This document shows positions 1-10,735 of a stretch of 64,000 nt of DNA, one piece after another. Each line of letters starts with the position of its first letter. Position 1 is the first letter of the stretch. The stretch comes from Denitratimonas flava_A (GTDB lineage Bacteria; Pseudomonadota; Gammaproteobacteria; Xanthomonadales; Xanthomonadaceae): positions 48,134 through 112,133 of the forward strand of contig JBBCJS010000052.1 in the NCBI GenBank assembly GCA_037190825.1. Direction: 5' to 3'. The notes under the pieces are model-generated. The model saw nothing but the letters and a program-made list of their open reading frames with translations. It had not been told where the DNA came from and did no database searches. The translations under genes and the position numbers were made by a program.

Positions 1-1404
1 ACCGAGCCGGAAGCGGCCTTGAACGGCCGCCGCCTGTGGTGGCCGCGCGGCAAGGTGCTCGGCGGTTCCAGCTCGATCAACGCGATGTGCTACCTGCGCG
101 GCCATCCGCGCGATTACGACGAATGGGCCGCCAACGCGCCCGGCTGGGACTGGGCCACCGTGCTGCCATGGTTCCGCCATGCCGAGAACAACGTGCGCGG
201 CGCCGATGCCTTCCATGGCGCGAACGGCCCGCTCGCGGTCAGCGACCTGCGCCACACCAACCCGCTCTCGGCCGCCTTCATCCAGGCCGGGCAGCAGGCC
301 GGACATCCGGCCAACGACGATTTCAATGCGCAGAGCCAGCTCGGCTTCGGCTGGTACCAGGTCACGCAGCGCAATGGCGCGCGCTGTTCTTCCGCCGCCG
401 CGTATCTCGCGCCGGCACGCAAGCGTCCCAACCTCACCATCGTCACCGGCGCGCAGGCCAACCGCGTGCTGATCGAGGACGGCCGTGCGACCGGCGTGGT
501 GTATCGCGCCGGCGGCACGGCACGGGTGCACACCGCGCAGCGCGAAGTGCTGCTGTGCGGCGGCGCGCTGAACTCGCCGCAGTTGCTGATGCTCTCGGGC
601 ATCGGCCCGGCGGACGAACTGCGCCGCCTCGGCATCGACGTGGTGGCCGACGCGCCCGGCGTCGGCGCCAACCTCCAGGACCACCTGGACATCTGCACCC
701 TCACCCGCTGCCGCACCCGCGACAGCTACGACCGCCTCAACGAACTGGCCACCGGCTGGAACTGGTTCGTGCACCGGCGCGGGCCGGGCACCAGCAACGT
801 CGCCGAGGCCGGCGGCTTCGTGCGCAGCGCGCTCGCGCCCGACGACCGCGCCGACGTGCAGTTCCACTTCGTCCCGGCGCAACTGGACGACCACGGCCGC
901 AACCGCCTGGACGGCGACGGCTACACCGTCCACGCCTGCGCCCTGCGCCCGCGCAGCCGGGGCCGCCTGCGCCTGGCCTCCGCCAGCGCCGGGGACAAGG
1001 TACTGATCGAAGCCAATTACCTTTCCGACCAGGAAGGCTTCGACGTGCGCTGCATGCGCGAAGCCGTGCATCTCACCCGCCACATCCTCGCCCAGGCCGC
1101 GTTCGATCCCTATCGCGACAGCGAGCGCTTCCCCGGCGCCGACGTGCGCAGCGACGCGGACATCGACGCCTTCATCCGCGCCAAGGCCGAAACCATCTAC
1201 CACCCCATCGGCACCTGCCGCATGGGCGAGGACGCCGACGCCGTGGTCGATCCGCACCTGCGCGTGCGCGGCGTCGCGGGCCTGCGCGTGGTCGATGCCT
1301 CGGTGATGCCGAACCTGATCGGCGGCAACACCAACGCCCCGACGATCATGATGGCCGAGCGCGCGGCGAACCTGATGCTGGGCGGGGATGGCATCGCGCC
1401 CTGA
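1..1404 (+). CDS. GMC-family oxidoreductase (choline dehydrogenase-like), 5'-truncated by window edge
   Basis: An FAD-dependent glucose-methanol-choline family oxidoreductase that oxidises an alcohol or a related substrate. The reading frame is open from base 1, so the N-terminal FAD-binding GxGxxG segment lies outside the window; about 467 residues are visible. The family signature LGGSSSINAM is at the very start, followed by a substrate-binding region. The C-terminal block contains YHPIGTCRMG (catalytic His) and GGNTNAPTIMMAERAA (second conserved His/Asn position). The exact substrate cannot be told: the family includes choline, alkanol and PEG dehydrogenases, and no betB or betI neighbour is visible. 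The next gene starts within or just after its 3' end on the same strand, suggesting co-transcription. Confidence 0.9.
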   Translation, partial: TEPEAALNGRRLWWPRGKVLGGSSSINAMCYLRGHPRDYDEWAANAPGWDWATVLPWFRHAENNVRGADAFHGANGPLAVSDLRHTNPLSAAFIQAGQQAGHPANDDFNAQSQLGFGWYQVTQRNGARCSSAAAYLAPARKRPNLTIVTGAQANRVLIEDGRATGVVYRAGGTARVHTAQREVLLCGGALNSPQLLMLSGIGPADELRRLGIDVVADAPGVGANLQDHLDICTLTRCRTRDSYDRLNELATGWNWFVHRRGPGTSNVAEAGGFVRSALAPDDRADVQFHFVPAQLDDHGRNRLDGDGYTVHACALRPRSRGRLRLASASAGDKVLIEANYLSDQEGFDVRCMREAVHLTRHILAQAAFDPYRDSERFPGADVRSDADIDAFIRAKAETIYHPIGTCRMGEDADAVVDPHLRVRGVAGLRVVDASVMPNLIGGNTNAPTIMMAERAANLMLGGDGIAP

Positions 1405-2260
1405 TTCCATGAGCGCCGCAGAACCCATCCGCCGCAGCCTGCGCGTCACCGCCGCCGATGGCGCCGGCGCCGCGCTGGAACTGCTGCTTCCCGCGCGCGA
1501 GCCCGCGCCGCAGGCCCTGTTCTTCCTGCCCGCCCTGGGGGTTGGGGTAAACCCGAACCTGCGCTTCGCCACCGCAATGGCGCAGCAGGGCGTCGCCACG
1601 GCGGTGATGGAATGGCGCGGGCTGGGCAGCAGCAGCCAGCGCGCCGGCCGGCGCTGCGACTGGAACTATCGCCACATCCTGGACCTGGACATCCCCGCCG
1701 CGCTCGACGCCGCCACGCAGGCCGTGCCGCAGGCACGCTGGAGCATCGGCGGCCACAGCATCGGCGGCCAGTTCGCACTCATCTACGCGGGCCAGATGCC
1801 CGGGCGCTTCGAGCGCGTGCTGCTGGTCGGCAGCGGGCATCCGTACTGGCGCGGTTTCGAGAAGCCGTGGCTCTTGCGCGGATTCGCCGCCTCGCTGCCC
1901 GCCATCACCGCGCTCGCCGGCCACTTCCCCGGCCAACGGCTCGGCTTCGCCGGCCGCGAAGCCAGCGGCCTGATGCGCGACTGGGCCGTCACCGCGCGAC
2001 GCGGCGACTACCGCATCCCGCACCTCGGCGATCGTTTGCACGAAGGCATGCAGCGTTTCGACGGCCACGTCCGCGCCGTCGGCTTCGCCCACGACTGGCT
2101 CGCCCCGCCCACGTCGCTGGCCAACCTGCGCCGCCTCGTCCCGAACGCGCAATGGAGCGAAACCACCCTCGGCCACGACGCCTTCCAGAACGCGAAAGCC
2201 GATCACTTCGGCTGGCTGCGGGAACCGGAGCCGGTGGCGCGGGCGTTGCAGGCGCCCTAG
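1388..2260 (+). CDS. alpha/beta hydrolase
   Basis: A 290-residue cytoplasmic alpha/beta-hydrolase fold protein. The nucleophile elbow GHSIGG places the likely catalytic Ser at residue 124, and the C-terminal GHDAF supplies a plausible catalytic His. The oxyanion-strand region FFLPALGVGVN follows the N-terminal strands. The start at 1388 overlaps the oxidoreductase gene by 17 bases; an ATG at 1409 (4 bases after its stop) is equally possible, and neither has a good ribosome binding site. There is no signal peptide. The substrate is unknown. Proximity to the GMC oxidoreductase suggests the two act in one catabolic step series, which is inference only. Confidence 0.8.
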   Translation: MASRPDSMSAAEPIRRSLRVTAADGAGAALELLLPAREPAPQALFFLPALGVGVNPNLRFATAMAQQGVATAVMEWRGLGSSSQRAGRRCDWNYRHILDLDIPAALDAATQAVPQARWSIGGHSIGGQFALIYAGQMPGRFERVLLVGSGHPYWRGFEKPWLLRGFAASLPAITALAGHFPGQRLGFAGREASGLMRDWAVTARRGDYRIPHLGDRLHEGMQRFDGHVRAVGFAHDWLAPPTSLANLRRLVPNAQWSETTLGHDAFQNAKADHFGWLREPEPVARALQAP

Positions 2261-2680
2261 AAACCGGCCCGCCCAGGCTGGACGCGGCCATCAGAAGCGA
2301 CGTCCCGCCTGCTCAAGATGCCATGCGGTCCTGGTGCATCGTCTCGGGGCATCCGGCGCGCCGATCGCACACACCCAAGATGTGGCTGGCAGAACCCGGC
2401 ATACGATCATGGCGCAATATCGGCGGCGGCACTTGGATTTCCCGCGCGCCGCAGGCGGCTGCCAATGACCGCTCCCGCACCACGGATACGGCGGTGGCCA
2501 CAGTCGAAAACTGTTTGCGTGCCCTCCGTACCAAGCGACAACTCCATGACCCGCCCCTCATCGGCGAGAGCCCGGCGGTTGCAGGAGCGGGATGAGCACC
2601 GAGGCCGTCGTGAGTGTGAGCCTGTTTTCCCACGTATTGCGCCTTTCACAGAACGATACGTCATCGTTCAGGAGAAAAAC
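2261..2680. other. 420-base intergenic region, no convincing gene
   Basis: The stretch separates the hydrolase gene from the RCC1-like gene. Short frames are open on both strands but have no recognisable motif, no ribosome binding site and no secretion signal. The only structure I see is the short inverted repeat at 2651-2669, listed separately. The promoter of the RCC1-like gene presumably lies here. Confidence 0.5.
2651..2669. promoter_or_regulatory. inverted repeat directly before the RCC1-like gene
   Basis: GAACGAT and ATCGTTC form a perfect 7-bp inverted repeat around a 5-base spacer. It ends one base before the ribosome binding site GGAG (2671-2674). It could be an operator or a 5'-UTR hairpin; nothing in the sequence identifies a binding protein. 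Confidence 0.3.
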
Positions 2681-5080
2681 GTGGGCAAATTGCTTGTGGC
2701 ATCCGTCGCGCCGGAGTTGGCCAGCCATGCACGCATCCGCAACAGGCTCTCGTGGGGACTGCATCCGCAGCAGCGCGGGCTTCGCGTGATTTTCTGGATG
2801 GCGCTGATGGTGCTTGCTGTCGGAAAAGCCTGGGCCGCGACCGATCATGTCGTGGTATCCGTCGCCGGCGGCGGGGATGCCAGTTGCGCACGACTGGACG
2901 ATGGAACGGTGCGCTGCTGGGGCAACAACAACGGTGGCAGATTGGGCATATCCGGGGGCGGTCACCTGCCGGTTCCTGTGGTGCATCCCGGCCTCGCAGC
3001 AGGCTCCGTACGTGCTCTGGCCATTGGAGACAGTCATGCCTGCGCGTTGATGCTGGAGGGTACAGTCCGTTGCTGGGGCGCGGGCGCACAGGGCCAGTTG
3101 GGCAACGGCGGCACGGCCAGCAGTCTGGTGCCGGTCACGGTCACCGGGCTGACGGATGTGGTCGCACTGGACACGGGCACGGATACGAACTGCGCCGTGC
3201 GGGCGAATGGGCAGGTGTTCTGCTGGGGCAGGAACTCGACCTACGGCATCCTCGGCGACGGCAGCACGGGCGGGCAGTCCGCAACGCCGGTGCAAGTGGC
3301 GACCATCGACACCGCGATATCGGTGGCGGTGGGCAATGTCCACGCCTGCGCGTTGTTGCAAGGCGGCACGGCCCGCTGCTGGGGCGACAACGCCAATGGC
3401 CAACTGGGCACAGGAACCAGTGGCAGCGCGACCTCCAGCCCGACGCCGGTGGATGTGACCGGGCTGAACGATGCCGTGGAACTGGTGGTGGCTCCCGGCA
3501 GTGATCACTCCCACAGCTGCGCGCGGCGCGGCGATGGCGCCGTGCTGTGCTGGGGCCGCAATTACTCCGGCCAGATCGGCAATGGGCAGCATGGCGGAAC
3601 CGGCGGCCAGTGGATCCATGCATCAACACCGACCCTCGTTGCCGGCCTGGGCGGCGCGGCGCAGCAAGTGGTGGTCGGAAGCCAGTTCAGTTGCGCGCTT
3701 CGCGACGATGGCCGCGTGCTGTGCTGGGGCGACGATTCGGACGGCGTCATCGGTTACGACTCCCGCGATCATTCCATCAGCGCCACGCCGGCACTGCGCG
3801 ACAACCCCACCGGCATCGTCCGCCTGATGGCGGCAGGCGGGCATGCGTGCGCTCTGGACGAAGAGGCGCGTTTGCACTGCTGGGGCAACCGGACAACGGG
3901 GCAGCTGGGCGATGGCTCGCTCGGTTATGCGACCGTTCCCTCGCCGGCGCAGGAACTGGACAACATCCGCAGCCTGTCCACCGGCTCCCGGCCCTTCAGT
4001 TGTGCGGCCACTGAGATTGGCCAGGTGCATTGCTGGGGTCTGAACGAGAACGACGTCCTGAGCGCTGGTCCGGCACGCGCCAAGACCACACCCGGCGCGC
4101 CGGTGAGCGCCGTCTCCGGCGCCCAGAGCGTTTCGGTGGGCGGCAATCACTTCTGTGCCTTGCTGACCAGTGGACAGGTGTCCTGCTGGGGTCGGAACGA
4201 ACGCGGACAATTGGGCCGGAGCCACAGTTTCCTGGAATCTCCGGCCATCATCGCGGGGTTGGGCCAGGTCACACGCGTGGCCCTTGGCTGGCAGCACTCC
4301 TGCGCCTTGCACTCGACCGGCAAAGTGAGTTGCTGGGGTCTGAACAGCTCCGGGCAGCTGGGGCGTGGCAGCACGTCGACCGATTCCCCCATACCCGCCC
4401 ACGTCGTGGGCATCGACGATGCCGTGGCGCTGGCGGCCGGTGAAAGTCACACTTGCGCGGTACTGGGCAACGGTGACATGTATTGCTGGGGCAGCAATTC
4501 CAGCAAGCAGTTCGATGCCGCCGCTCCCGGCGTGGTGTCCACGCCGATCCGGGTGTTCCAGGGGGCGGACGATGTCGGCACGGGGCGCTTCCATACGTGC
4601 GCCCTGACCGACCAGGCAACGGTTTCGTGCTGGGGCGGGAACTCCGCCACCGTTCGCGGCCAACTGGGCGGCCTGACCAATGTTGTCGCGTTGTCGTCCG
4701 CGTACAACCACAACTGCGTCGTGCTCCATGGTGGCAGCGTGAGGTGCTGGGGCGAGAACCGCAGTGGCCAGTTGGGCAATTCAAGCATCGTGGACAGTGC
4801 CCTGCCGGTTCCGGTCGATGGCCTGGTCGACGTGGCATCGCTGAGCGCCGGGCACGGCGATTCCTGCGCTTTGCTGCACGATGGCACCGCTGCCTGCTGG
4901 GGCTCCAACTCATGGGGCAGGCTAGGCAACGGCCAGCGGCACTATTCGCCGCAAGCCGTCGAAGTGGTCTTCGACCCAGGCGCTGCCTTCAACGTCTTCA
5001 GTGACGGATTCGAAACACGATCTCCGCCGCAAGGCGCACCATCACCTACCCATCCCGACCCGCTTCATCGGGTACCCTGA
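2681..5080 (+). CDS. secreted RCC1-repeat beta-propeller protein with F-S-D-G-F-E tail
   Basis: I start this at the GTG of 2681 (799 residues) because GGAG sits six bases upstream; an in-frame ATG at 2798 is an alternative. A hydrophobic segment ending in KAWA-AT looks like a signal peptide cut site, so export is likely. The body has exactly 14 RCC1-type repeats, each carrying a C-x9-CWG pair and often G-Q-L-G. Fourteen blades would fold as two seven-bladed propellers. The 28 regularly paired cysteines suggest one disulfide per blade, fitting a periplasmic or extracellular protein. Near the C-terminus is FSDGFE, like the FANGFE end of the protease at 21126, followed here by about 20 extra residues. 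No enzymatic residues are visible; a binding or adhesion role is inference. Confidence 0.85.
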   Translation: MGKLLVASVAPELASHARIRNRLSWGLHPQQRGLRVIFWMALMVLAVGKAWAATDHVVVSVAGGGDASCARLDDGTVRCWGNNNGGRLGISGGGHLPVPVVHPGLAAGSVRALAIGDSHACALMLEGTVRCWGAGAQGQLGNGGTASSLVPVTVTGLTDVVALDTGTDTNCAVRANGQVFCWGRNSTYGILGDGSTGGQSATPVQVATIDTAISVAVGNVHACALLQGGTARCWGDNANGQLGTGTSGSATSSPTPVDVTGLNDAVELVVAPGSDHSHSCARRGDGAVLCWGRNYSGQIGNGQHGGTGGQWIHASTPTLVAGLGGAAQQVVVGSQFSCALRDDGRVLCWGDDSDGVIGYDSRDHSISATPALRDNPTGIVRLMAAGGHACALDEEARLHCWGNRTTGQLGDGSLGYATVPSPAQELDNIRSLSTGSRPFSCAATEIGQVHCWGLNENDVLSAGPARAKTTPGAPVSAVSGAQSVSVGGNHFCALLTSGQVSCWGRNERGQLGRSHSFLESPAIIAGLGQVTRVALGWQHSCALHSTGKVSCWGLNSSGQLGRGSTSTDSPIPAHVVGIDDAVALAAGESHTCAVLGNGDMYCWGSNSSKQFDAAAPGVVSTPIRVFQGADDVGTGRFHTCALTDQATVSCWGGNSATVRGQLGGLTNVVALSSAYNHNCVVLHGGSVRCWGENRSGQLGNSSIVDSALPVPVDGLVDVASLSAGHGDSCALLHDGTAACWGSNSWGRLGNGQRHYSPQAVEVVFDPGAAFNVFSDGFETRSPPQGAPSPTHPDPLHRVP

Positions 5081-5138
5081 AGCTCGAGGGCACATCATCG
5101 TTCCACGGCACCTCCCAACGGATCGCCTGCCAGCACAA

Positions 5139-5172
5139 AAGAAGAACCCCGCCTTCCGGCGGGGTTCTTCTT
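5139..5172. terminator. bidirectional intrinsic terminator of groEL and the RCC1-like gene
   Basis: A perfect 15-bp stem (AAGAAGAACCCCGCC and its complement) closes on a TTCC loop. The A-rich left arm and T-rich right arm give U-rich tails in both directions. It lies between the convergent 3' ends at 5080 and 5200. Confidence 0.9.
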
Positions 5173-5199
5173 GTCGCCTGGGGAAACAGCGGAGCCGGA

Positions 5200-6840
<1,641 letters not shown>

Positions 6841-6888
6841 GGATCAGTTACTCCGGAATCTGGGATGCAAGGAAAGGGGGAGGGAGGA

Positions 6889-7176
6889 TCAGCCGATGAC
6901 GGCGAACAGGTCGTCTTCGCGCACGACGAGGTACTCGGTGCCGTCGACCTTCACTTCGGTGCCGCTGTACTTGCCGAACAGCACCTTGTCGCCGACCTTC
7001 ACCTTCAGGGCGCGCACGGAGCCGTTGTCCAGCGGCTTGCCTTCGCCAACGGCGACGACTTCGCCGCGGATCGGCTTCTCGGTGGCGCTGTCGGGGATCA
7101 CGATGCCGCCGGCGGACACCTTTTCTTCTTCCAGGCGCTTGATGATCACGCGGTCATGCAATGGGGTGAGCTTCAT
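6889..7176 (-). CDS. groES: co-chaperonin GroES (10 kDa)
   Basis: The heptameric lid of the GroEL chamber. The start MKLTPLHDRVIIKR gives 95 residues, the normal size, and AGAGGA lies upstream on the minus strand. The frame stays open further upstream, but that extension is not conserved in the family. The mobile-loop region reads GGIVIPDSATEKP. It is the first gene of the groESL operon, with groEL following after 48 bases. Confidence 0.98.
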   Translation of the reverse strand: MKLTPLHDRVIIKRLEEEKVSAGGIVIPDSATEKPIRGEVVAVGEGKPLDNGSVRALKVKVGDKVLFGKYSGTEVKVDGTEYLVVREDDLFAVIG

Positions 7177-7226
7177 GACAATCCTCTGTGGTAAGTCATT
7201 GATTGGGTTGAAACACCAGCAAGTTG

Positions 7227-7253
7227 TCAGCACTCGCAGGCGGTGAGTGCCAA
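7227..7253. promoter_or_regulatory. CIRCE operator (HrcA box) of groESL
   Basis: TCAGCACTC, nine spacer bases, then GAGTGCCAA. This matches the CIRCE consensus TTAGCACTC-N9-GAGTGCTAA at 8 of 9 positions in each half. It lies 51 bases upstream of the groES start, in the expected place. A minus-strand TAGAAT (7253-7258) that could be the -10 box abuts it. HrcA would repress here at normal temperature; hrcA is not in the window. Confidence 0.88.
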
Positions 7254-7264
7254 TTCTAGCCGGG

Positions 7265-7286
7265 AAAAAAACCGCCGAAAAGGCGG
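7265..7286 (-). terminator. terminator-like hairpin upstream of groES
   Basis: On the minus strand CCGCC, a five-base loop and GGCGG are followed by seven T. It sits just before the groESL promoter and could stop antisense transcription coming from the sensor gene region. The stem is only 5 bp, so this is tentative. Confidence 0.35.
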
Positions 7287-7454
7287 GATGCGCCGGGTTA
7301 TGGGGTTGGCGGAACGCGTTTCAAGGGGTGTGGCTCCGGTACTTGCCCAGGAACTTCCTGGTTCCTCCTCTCCCCCGCCAGCGGCAGGAAGGGGGAACAG
7401 AGAAACACGCCCGGCAGCAGGCATACTGACGGCGACGCCTCCGGGTTCTGCTTC

Positions 7455-9797
7455 ATGCGCCTGTCCTTCCTCGTCCTGATCTGGCTGATGGCCCTGCCCT
7501 GCGGCGTCGCGGGCACGGCGCACGATGGGACGATGTCGCCGGCCTATCTGCCGGTGCTGCAACAGTTCACCGACGAGGACGGCCTGCCGCTCAACAGCCT
7601 CACCAGCGTGATGCAGGCGCGCGACGGCTATCTGTGGGTGGCCAGCGTCGGCGGCCTGGCGCGGTTCGACGGGATGACGTTCACCCGGCTTCCATCGCTG
7701 GCCTATCGCCCCGCGCTCGACGGCCCGGCGACGGAAATCGGCGGGTTGCCCAGCATCCGCATCCTGGAACTGCTGGAGGACGATCTCGGGCGCATCTGGA
7801 TCGCCACGCAGGAAAGCGGCATCAACCTTTACGACCACGGCCGGCTGCTGCAACTGGACACCTGCGACGGCACCTGCCAGGTCAACCAGTTCGTCCTGCA
7901 CGGCGACCACGTCTACGCCACCACCGATGCCGGCCTGTTCCGGATCGACCTGGAGACGCTCCAGGCGGAGGCGCTGCTGGATGGCGGCGACGTGGAAGTG
8001 GGCAGCATGGCGTTCGATCACCAGGGGCGCGGCTTCATGCTGGCCAACGGCGCCTTCGCCACGCTCGAGGAGCGCGAACCCTGGCTGCACGACATGCCGG
8101 AGGACATCGCGATGCCGCGTCGCCTGTACACCGACGAACGCGGCATCTTCGTCGTGGCGGTCAGCGGCCTTCACCACTTCGACAGCGGCACGGGAACCTG
8201 GACCCGGCACGAGCTCGGCCCGACGCGGGACATATTCCGCATGGCGGACGGCACCCTGCTGGCCAGCACGCAACCCGGAAAGATCTACCGGTTACAGCCG
8301 GATGGCACCTGGGATGTACTGGCCGATATCGCGCCGATGTTCCCCGACCGGATGACGCAGGACAGCGAAGGCAACCTGTGGATCGGCACGCAGGGCAGCG
8401 GCCTGGTGCGCCTGCGCCAGGCATGGATCGGCACGGTGGCCGATCCGGCGTTCGACATGAAGCACCCCGGCCGCTCCATCGCGCCCGATGGCGAAGGCGG
8501 CGTCTGGCTCGCGCTGGGCTGCGCCCACCTGCGCCACTGGCATGCCGATGGCCGGCTGGATCGCCCGGCCATGGCCGCCGACGCGCAGACACTCTGCGTG
8601 GAGACCCTGCACCTGGGCCGCGACGACACGCTGTGGCTGGGCGAGGCCCATGGCAGGCTCCAGCGCCTGCGCCGCGGCGGCAAGGTGGAAACGGTGATGC
8701 AGTGGCCCGGCCACCAGCCGGTACGCGCGATACACGAAATGCGCGATGGCACGTTGCTGGTGGGAGTGCGCCGCAGCACCCTTGTCGTGACCCTTGCCGC
8801 GGACGGCGGCCTGGCGCAGGAACCGCAGCCCATCGCGGCGCTGGAAGGGCTGATCGTGCGCCAGATCGTGCCGTCGCGCCGGCAGGGCGTGTGGCTCATC
8901 GGCGAGTACGGCGCGGTGCGGCTGCACGAAGGCCGCATCGTCGAACGCTGGCAGCCGGAGCAGGGGCTGTCGAGCAGCTTCGCCCGCGCGCTGCACGAGG
9001 AAGCCGACGGCACGCTGTGGATCGGCACCTACGGCGCGGGCCTGAACCGCATCGCCGACGGCAAGGTCACCGTCTACCATCAGGGCAACGGACTGTACGA
9101 CGACACCGTGTCCTGCATCCTGGAAGATCGCGACGGGCGCCTGTGGCTGTCCGGCAATCGCGGCATCACGCTGGTCGATCCGGCGTCGGCCACGCCCACT
9201 TCGATCCAGTCACGCGGATTCGCCGGCAACGACGGTCTCGCGCCGGCGGAGGCCAATGGCGGCTACCAGGCCAGTTGCGGTGCCGACGAGGCGGGCCGCT
9301 TCTGGTTCGCGCTGGTGGAAGGCTTCGCAGTGCTCGATCCGAGCCGCTACCAGGCCCCACCGGCCACCACGCCGCCGGTTCGCATCGAGCGCGTCAGCGC
9401 ATCCGGCGTCGTGCGCGATCCCAGCCGGCCGCTGCGGCTGGAAGCGAGCGCGCAGAACATCGAGATCGACTACAGCGCCGTCGCCCTCACCACGCCCAAG
9501 CGCCTGCGCTTCCGCTTCCGGCTCACCGGCGTGGACCCGGACTGGATCGACGCCGGCGCCAACCGCAACGTCGTCTACCCCTCGCTGCCCTGGGGCGACT
9601 ACGCCTTCCAGGTGCAGGCCAGGCTCGATGGCACGCCTTGGCCCGATACCTGGGCCGAACTGCGCATCGTGCGCCCGGCCCCGTGGTACCAGCGCCCCTG
9701 GGTCTGGCTGGCCTGCACCCTGCTGGCGCTGGTGCTGCTGCTGGATGCGACCTGGCAGCGCTCCTCGCCGGAAACGCACGACACGCCAGACGCTTGA
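7455..9797 (+). CDS. periplasmic Reg_prop propeller sensor with Y_Y_Y domain and terminal membrane helix, no output domain
   Basis: A 780-residue protein with a signal peptide (MRLSFLVLIWLMALPCGVAG). A long two-component-regulator propeller follows, with repeats such as DGYLWVASVGGLARFD and DGTLWIGTYGAGLNRI. A Y_Y_Y domain lies at roughly residues 655-745 and one transmembrane helix at about 747-763. The chain then stops after some 17 cytoplasmic residues. In this receptor family the helix is normally followed by a histidine kinase, GGDEF or helix-turn-helix output domain; none exists here or in the 137 bases before the next, opposite-strand gene. The sensor must signal through a partner, or is a truncated relic. 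The ligand is unknown. No convincing ribosome binding site precedes the ATG. Confidence 0.85.
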   Translation: MRLSFLVLIWLMALPCGVAGTAHDGTMSPAYLPVLQQFTDEDGLPLNSLTSVMQARDGYLWVASVGGLARFDGMTFTRLPSLAYRPALDGPATEIGGLPSIRILELLEDDLGRIWIATQESGINLYDHGRLLQLDTCDGTCQVNQFVLHGDHVYATTDAGLFRIDLETLQAEALLDGGDVEVGSMAFDHQGRGFMLANGAFATLEEREPWLHDMPEDIAMPRRLYTDERGIFVVAVSGLHHFDSGTGTWTRHELGPTRDIFRMADGTLLASTQPGKIYRLQPDGTWDVLADIAPMFPDRMTQDSEGNLWIGTQGSGLVRLRQAWIGTVADPAFDMKHPGRSIAPDGEGGVWLALGCAHLRHWHADGRLDRPAMAADAQTLCVETLHLGRDDTLWLGEAHGRLQRLRRGGKVETVMQWPGHQPVRAIHEMRDGTLLVGVRRSTLVVTLAADGGLAQEPQPIAALEGLIVRQIVPSRRQGVWLIGEYGAVRLHEGRIVERWQPEQGLSSSFARALHEEADGTLWIGTYGAGLNRIADGKVTVYHQGNGLYDDTVSCILEDRDGRLWLSGNRGITLVDPASATPTSIQSRGFAGNDGLAPAEANGGYQASCGADEAGRFWFALVEGFAVLDPSRYQAPPATTPPVRIERVSASGVVRDPSRPLRLEASAQNIEIDYSAVALTTPKRLRFRFRLTGVDPDWIDAGANRNVVYPSLPWGDYAFQVQARLDGTPWPDTWAELRIVRPAPWYQRPWVWLACTLLALVLLLDATWQRSSPETHDTPDA

Positions 9798-9933
9798 GTG
9801 TCATCTCTCGTAATACGCGGTGCGGCCGAGCAAAGAGGACTCCATACCGAAAGGGGTTGCTCGCCAAGGCCCGGAGGGTGCGGATCACGTCCTGGTCTGC
9901 GGCTCGCATCGCCGTGGACCAAAGCGCGATGGC

Positions 9934-10605
9934 TCACCAAGGCAATGGCGTTCCGTTGGCGTGCCAGAATCCACCGCTGCGCTCCACGGTGAGTTCGTCC
10001 ATGAGCGCGGCCAGCCCGCGCGCCGATTCGTCCGGGCTGACATCGCCCTTGCCGCCCACCATGTCGGTGGCGACGTATCCCGGATGCAGCAGCGCCACCG
10101 CGATGCCGCGCGGGGCCAGATCGACGGCCAGCGACTTGCCCACCGCGTTCACCGCCGCCTTGGAGGCGCGATAGCCGTAGTGCCCGCCGGAGCCGTTGTC
10201 GGCCACCGAGCCCATGCGGCTGGTGACGATGCCGATGCGCGCGCCGTCGTTCAGATGGCCGAGCAGCGCTTCAGTCACGCGCAGCGGCCCGAGCGTGTTG
10301 ACCTGGAACTGGCGGGCCATGGCCTCGAACGCGGCCCCGTCCAGCGCGCCCAGGCGCTCGTTGGTGAAGATGCCGGCATTGAGCAGCAGCACGTCGATGC
10401 GCGCATCGCCCAGGCGCTGCGGCAACGTGGCGACGGCGGCGGCATCGGCCACGTCGATGCCCGATTCCACGCGCGCGCCCGTGGCCTCCAGTTCGGCGCT
10501 GGAGTGCCGGCATACCGCGATCACCTCGTCGCCGCGCGAGCGGTAAAGGCGCGTCAGCGCCAGGCCGATGCCGCGATTGGCGCCCGTGATGAGGATGGTG
10601 GACAT
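9934..10605 (-). CDS. short-chain dehydrogenase/reductase (C-factor-like)
   Basis: A 223-residue NAD(P)-dependent classical SDR. The cofactor motif TGANRGIG is at residues 7-14, NAG at 76-78, Ser at 129 and the catalytic Y-x3-K pair at 145/149. Its closest resemblance is to the SDR group containing Myxococcus CsgA-like proteins; the substrate is not predictable. It is a single gene, divergent from the methyltransferase gene at 10736. Confidence 0.85.
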   Translation of the reverse strand: MSTILITGANRGIGLALTRLYRSRGDEVIAVCRHSSAELEATGARVESGIDVADAAAVATLPQRLGDARIDVLLLNAGIFTNERLGALDGAAFEAMARQFQVNTLGPLRVTEALLGHLNDGARIGIVTSRMGSVADNGSGGHYGYRASKAAVNAVGKSLAVDLAPRGIAVALLHPGYVATDMVGGKGDVSPDESARGLAALMDELTVERSGGFWHANGTPLPW

Positions 10606-10735
10606 GGGGACTCCGGAACGAATGGGGGAACGGCAAGAATGGAGGCACGCCGGCGAAGATCAAGCCGTCGCGGCGATGGACACGGCGGGTTTCCCGTGAG
10701 CGAATACCACCTCGCCCTCGCCTTCCGGCCTACCG

